Below, in pieces: positions 28,187 through 28,907 of a stretch of 28,907 nt of DNA. The notes under the pieces are model-generated. The model had not been told where the DNA came from. It saw nothing but the letters and a program-made list of their open reading frames with translations, and ran no database searches. The stretch's first letter is position 1, and each line of letters starts with the position of its first letter. Source of the stretch: JAASSS01 sp021767745 (lineage in GTDB: Bacteria; Pseudomonadota; Gammaproteobacteria; UBA5335). The DNA lies in assembly GCA_034189165.1 (NCBI GenBank), contig JAXHVN010000041.1, positions 1-28,907 of the forward strand, given 5' to 3'. The translations under genes were made by a program, and so were the position numbers.

Positions 28187-28907
28187 CAGCCTGCTGCCTC
28201 CATATCGTTTCCAGCGGGTTCCGGATCGGTGGTTTCGGTGCTGCTGGCGCTGCGTGCGGCGTTCAGGGCCTCCACATAGGCCTCGCGATCGAGCTGATAG
28301 AGCAAGCGGCTGACTTCGATCGTCAGTGGCAGCACATCGCCGCCCGGCAGCAGGAACCGCAAGCTGGGCACGCCCTCGTCGTCGGTCTCGACGGCCAGCC
28401 CCACATGCGCATCGATCAGGGCGTTGTTGTCGGCAAAGCGCTCCCAAGGCTCGCGCGAACTGGTGGGGTCCAGTTGCGCATCCAGATAGGCCTTGTGCAG
28501 GAAGGCCACGACGGCATCGGCGGCGAGTACCGCCGAGCGACGATGATGGATTGCCAGTCGCTCCAGGTACGGGTCCTTGCCATGACTCGCGGGGCCGGCC
28601 TGATTGCGCAGATCGTTGAGCGCGCCGGCCAGTTTGTGGTGGCTGGACACCAGCTTCTTGAACTTCTCGTCGCGGATATCGCCCAGCTTCAACGCACGGA
28701 CGGCAGCGCTCAGCCAGTCGGAAAGACTGGGCGTTTCCTGTAGCGGCTTGAGCGACGCCAGCGGCGTATGGAAGCTCTCGACGATGACCCGGCAGACTAC
28801 TTCGACCATGGTCTTCGCGCAGTCGATGCAGACATCGTTGTTCTGGTCGAGGGACTGCTCCAGCGCTTCGAGGTTCTGCTGCAGCATTGGCGCATCGCGC
28901 CAGTGGC
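28186..28907 (-). CDS. Abi_C-like (abortive infection C-terminal) protein, probably partial at 5' end
   Basis: The C-terminal half of the visible frame has features of the abortive-infection C-terminal domain. KLVSSHHKLAGALNDLRNQA is followed by GPASHGKD and a helix with HHRRSAVLAADAVVAFLHKA, matching the family pattern of an LRN...HG motif followed by an alanine-rich helix. From an internal ATG at 28887 there are 233 codons, but the frame stays open to the window edge (HWRDAP before the Met), so the real start may lie outside. The tail is acidic and probably disordered (TETTDPEPAGNDMEAAG). The stop overlaps the hsdR start by one base, so it is in the restriction operon. Proteins of this kind are found in defence operons; a role in phage defence is inferred and no catalytic residues are recognised. 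Confidence 0.7.

Overview
The window is high-GC, densely packed proteobacterial DNA. It looks like a nitrogen-fixing gammaproteobacterium, possibly related to Chromatiales/Ectothiorhodospiraceae. The grounds are nifEN, a Wzi/Wza/Wzb/Wzc export set, DusA, a type I AroG, a CbpA-CbpM pair and a beta-oxidation/ETF block; the taxonomy is my inference and cannot be settled from gene content alone.

Layout. (1) 1-1912, minus strand: nifE followed by the start of nifN (cut by the window edge), which form the scaffold for FeMo-cofactor assembly. (2) 2128-2227 is a run of exactly 100 N, an assembly gap, so the adjacency of nifE to what follows is not proven. (3) 2411-8680, plus strand: wzi, a Wzb-like phosphatase, wza, a Wzc-like tyrosine autokinase and a TesB-type acyl-CoA thioesterase; the last four overlap each other head to tail. 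No glycosyltransferase, Wzx or Wzy is present here. (4) 8738-10727: a small heat-shock protein behind a good sigma-32-like promoter and in front of a clean terminator, then a small unknown protein and a DAHP synthase. (5) 10756-11987, minus strand: the co-chaperone pair cbpA-cbpM. (6) dusA (plus) converges on a TraB-family membrane protein (minus); divergent from the latter is UDP-glucose dehydrogenase, which makes a sugar-acid precursor useful for the polysaccharide exported by region 3.

(7) 15801-23246, plus strand, is a fatty-acid oxidation block: a ketopantoate-reductase-like Rossmann protein, a shortened FadB/FadJ-like protein that has kept its enoyl-CoA hydratase active site but lost the NAD-binding dehydrogenase core, a thiolase with its terminator, a long acyl-CoA dehydrogenase, and the two electron transfer flavoprotein subunits with a terminator. 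A MAPEG membrane protein and a zinc-free quinone oxidoreductase follow. (8) 24938-28907, minus strand: the distal end of a type I restriction-modification operon. hsdR is preceded by, and overlaps, a gene with an abortive-infection C-terminal (Abi_C-like) signature that runs to the window edge. This part is visibly less GC-rich and is probably a transferred defence island.

The most interesting points are the eroded FadB-like protein, a palindromic dispersed-type repeat inserted in frame into hsdR between helicase motifs, the Abi_C-like gene coupled to hsdR, and the sigma-32-like promoter that overlaps the tesB stop codon. I see no tRNA, rRNA, CRISPR array or complete insertion sequence.
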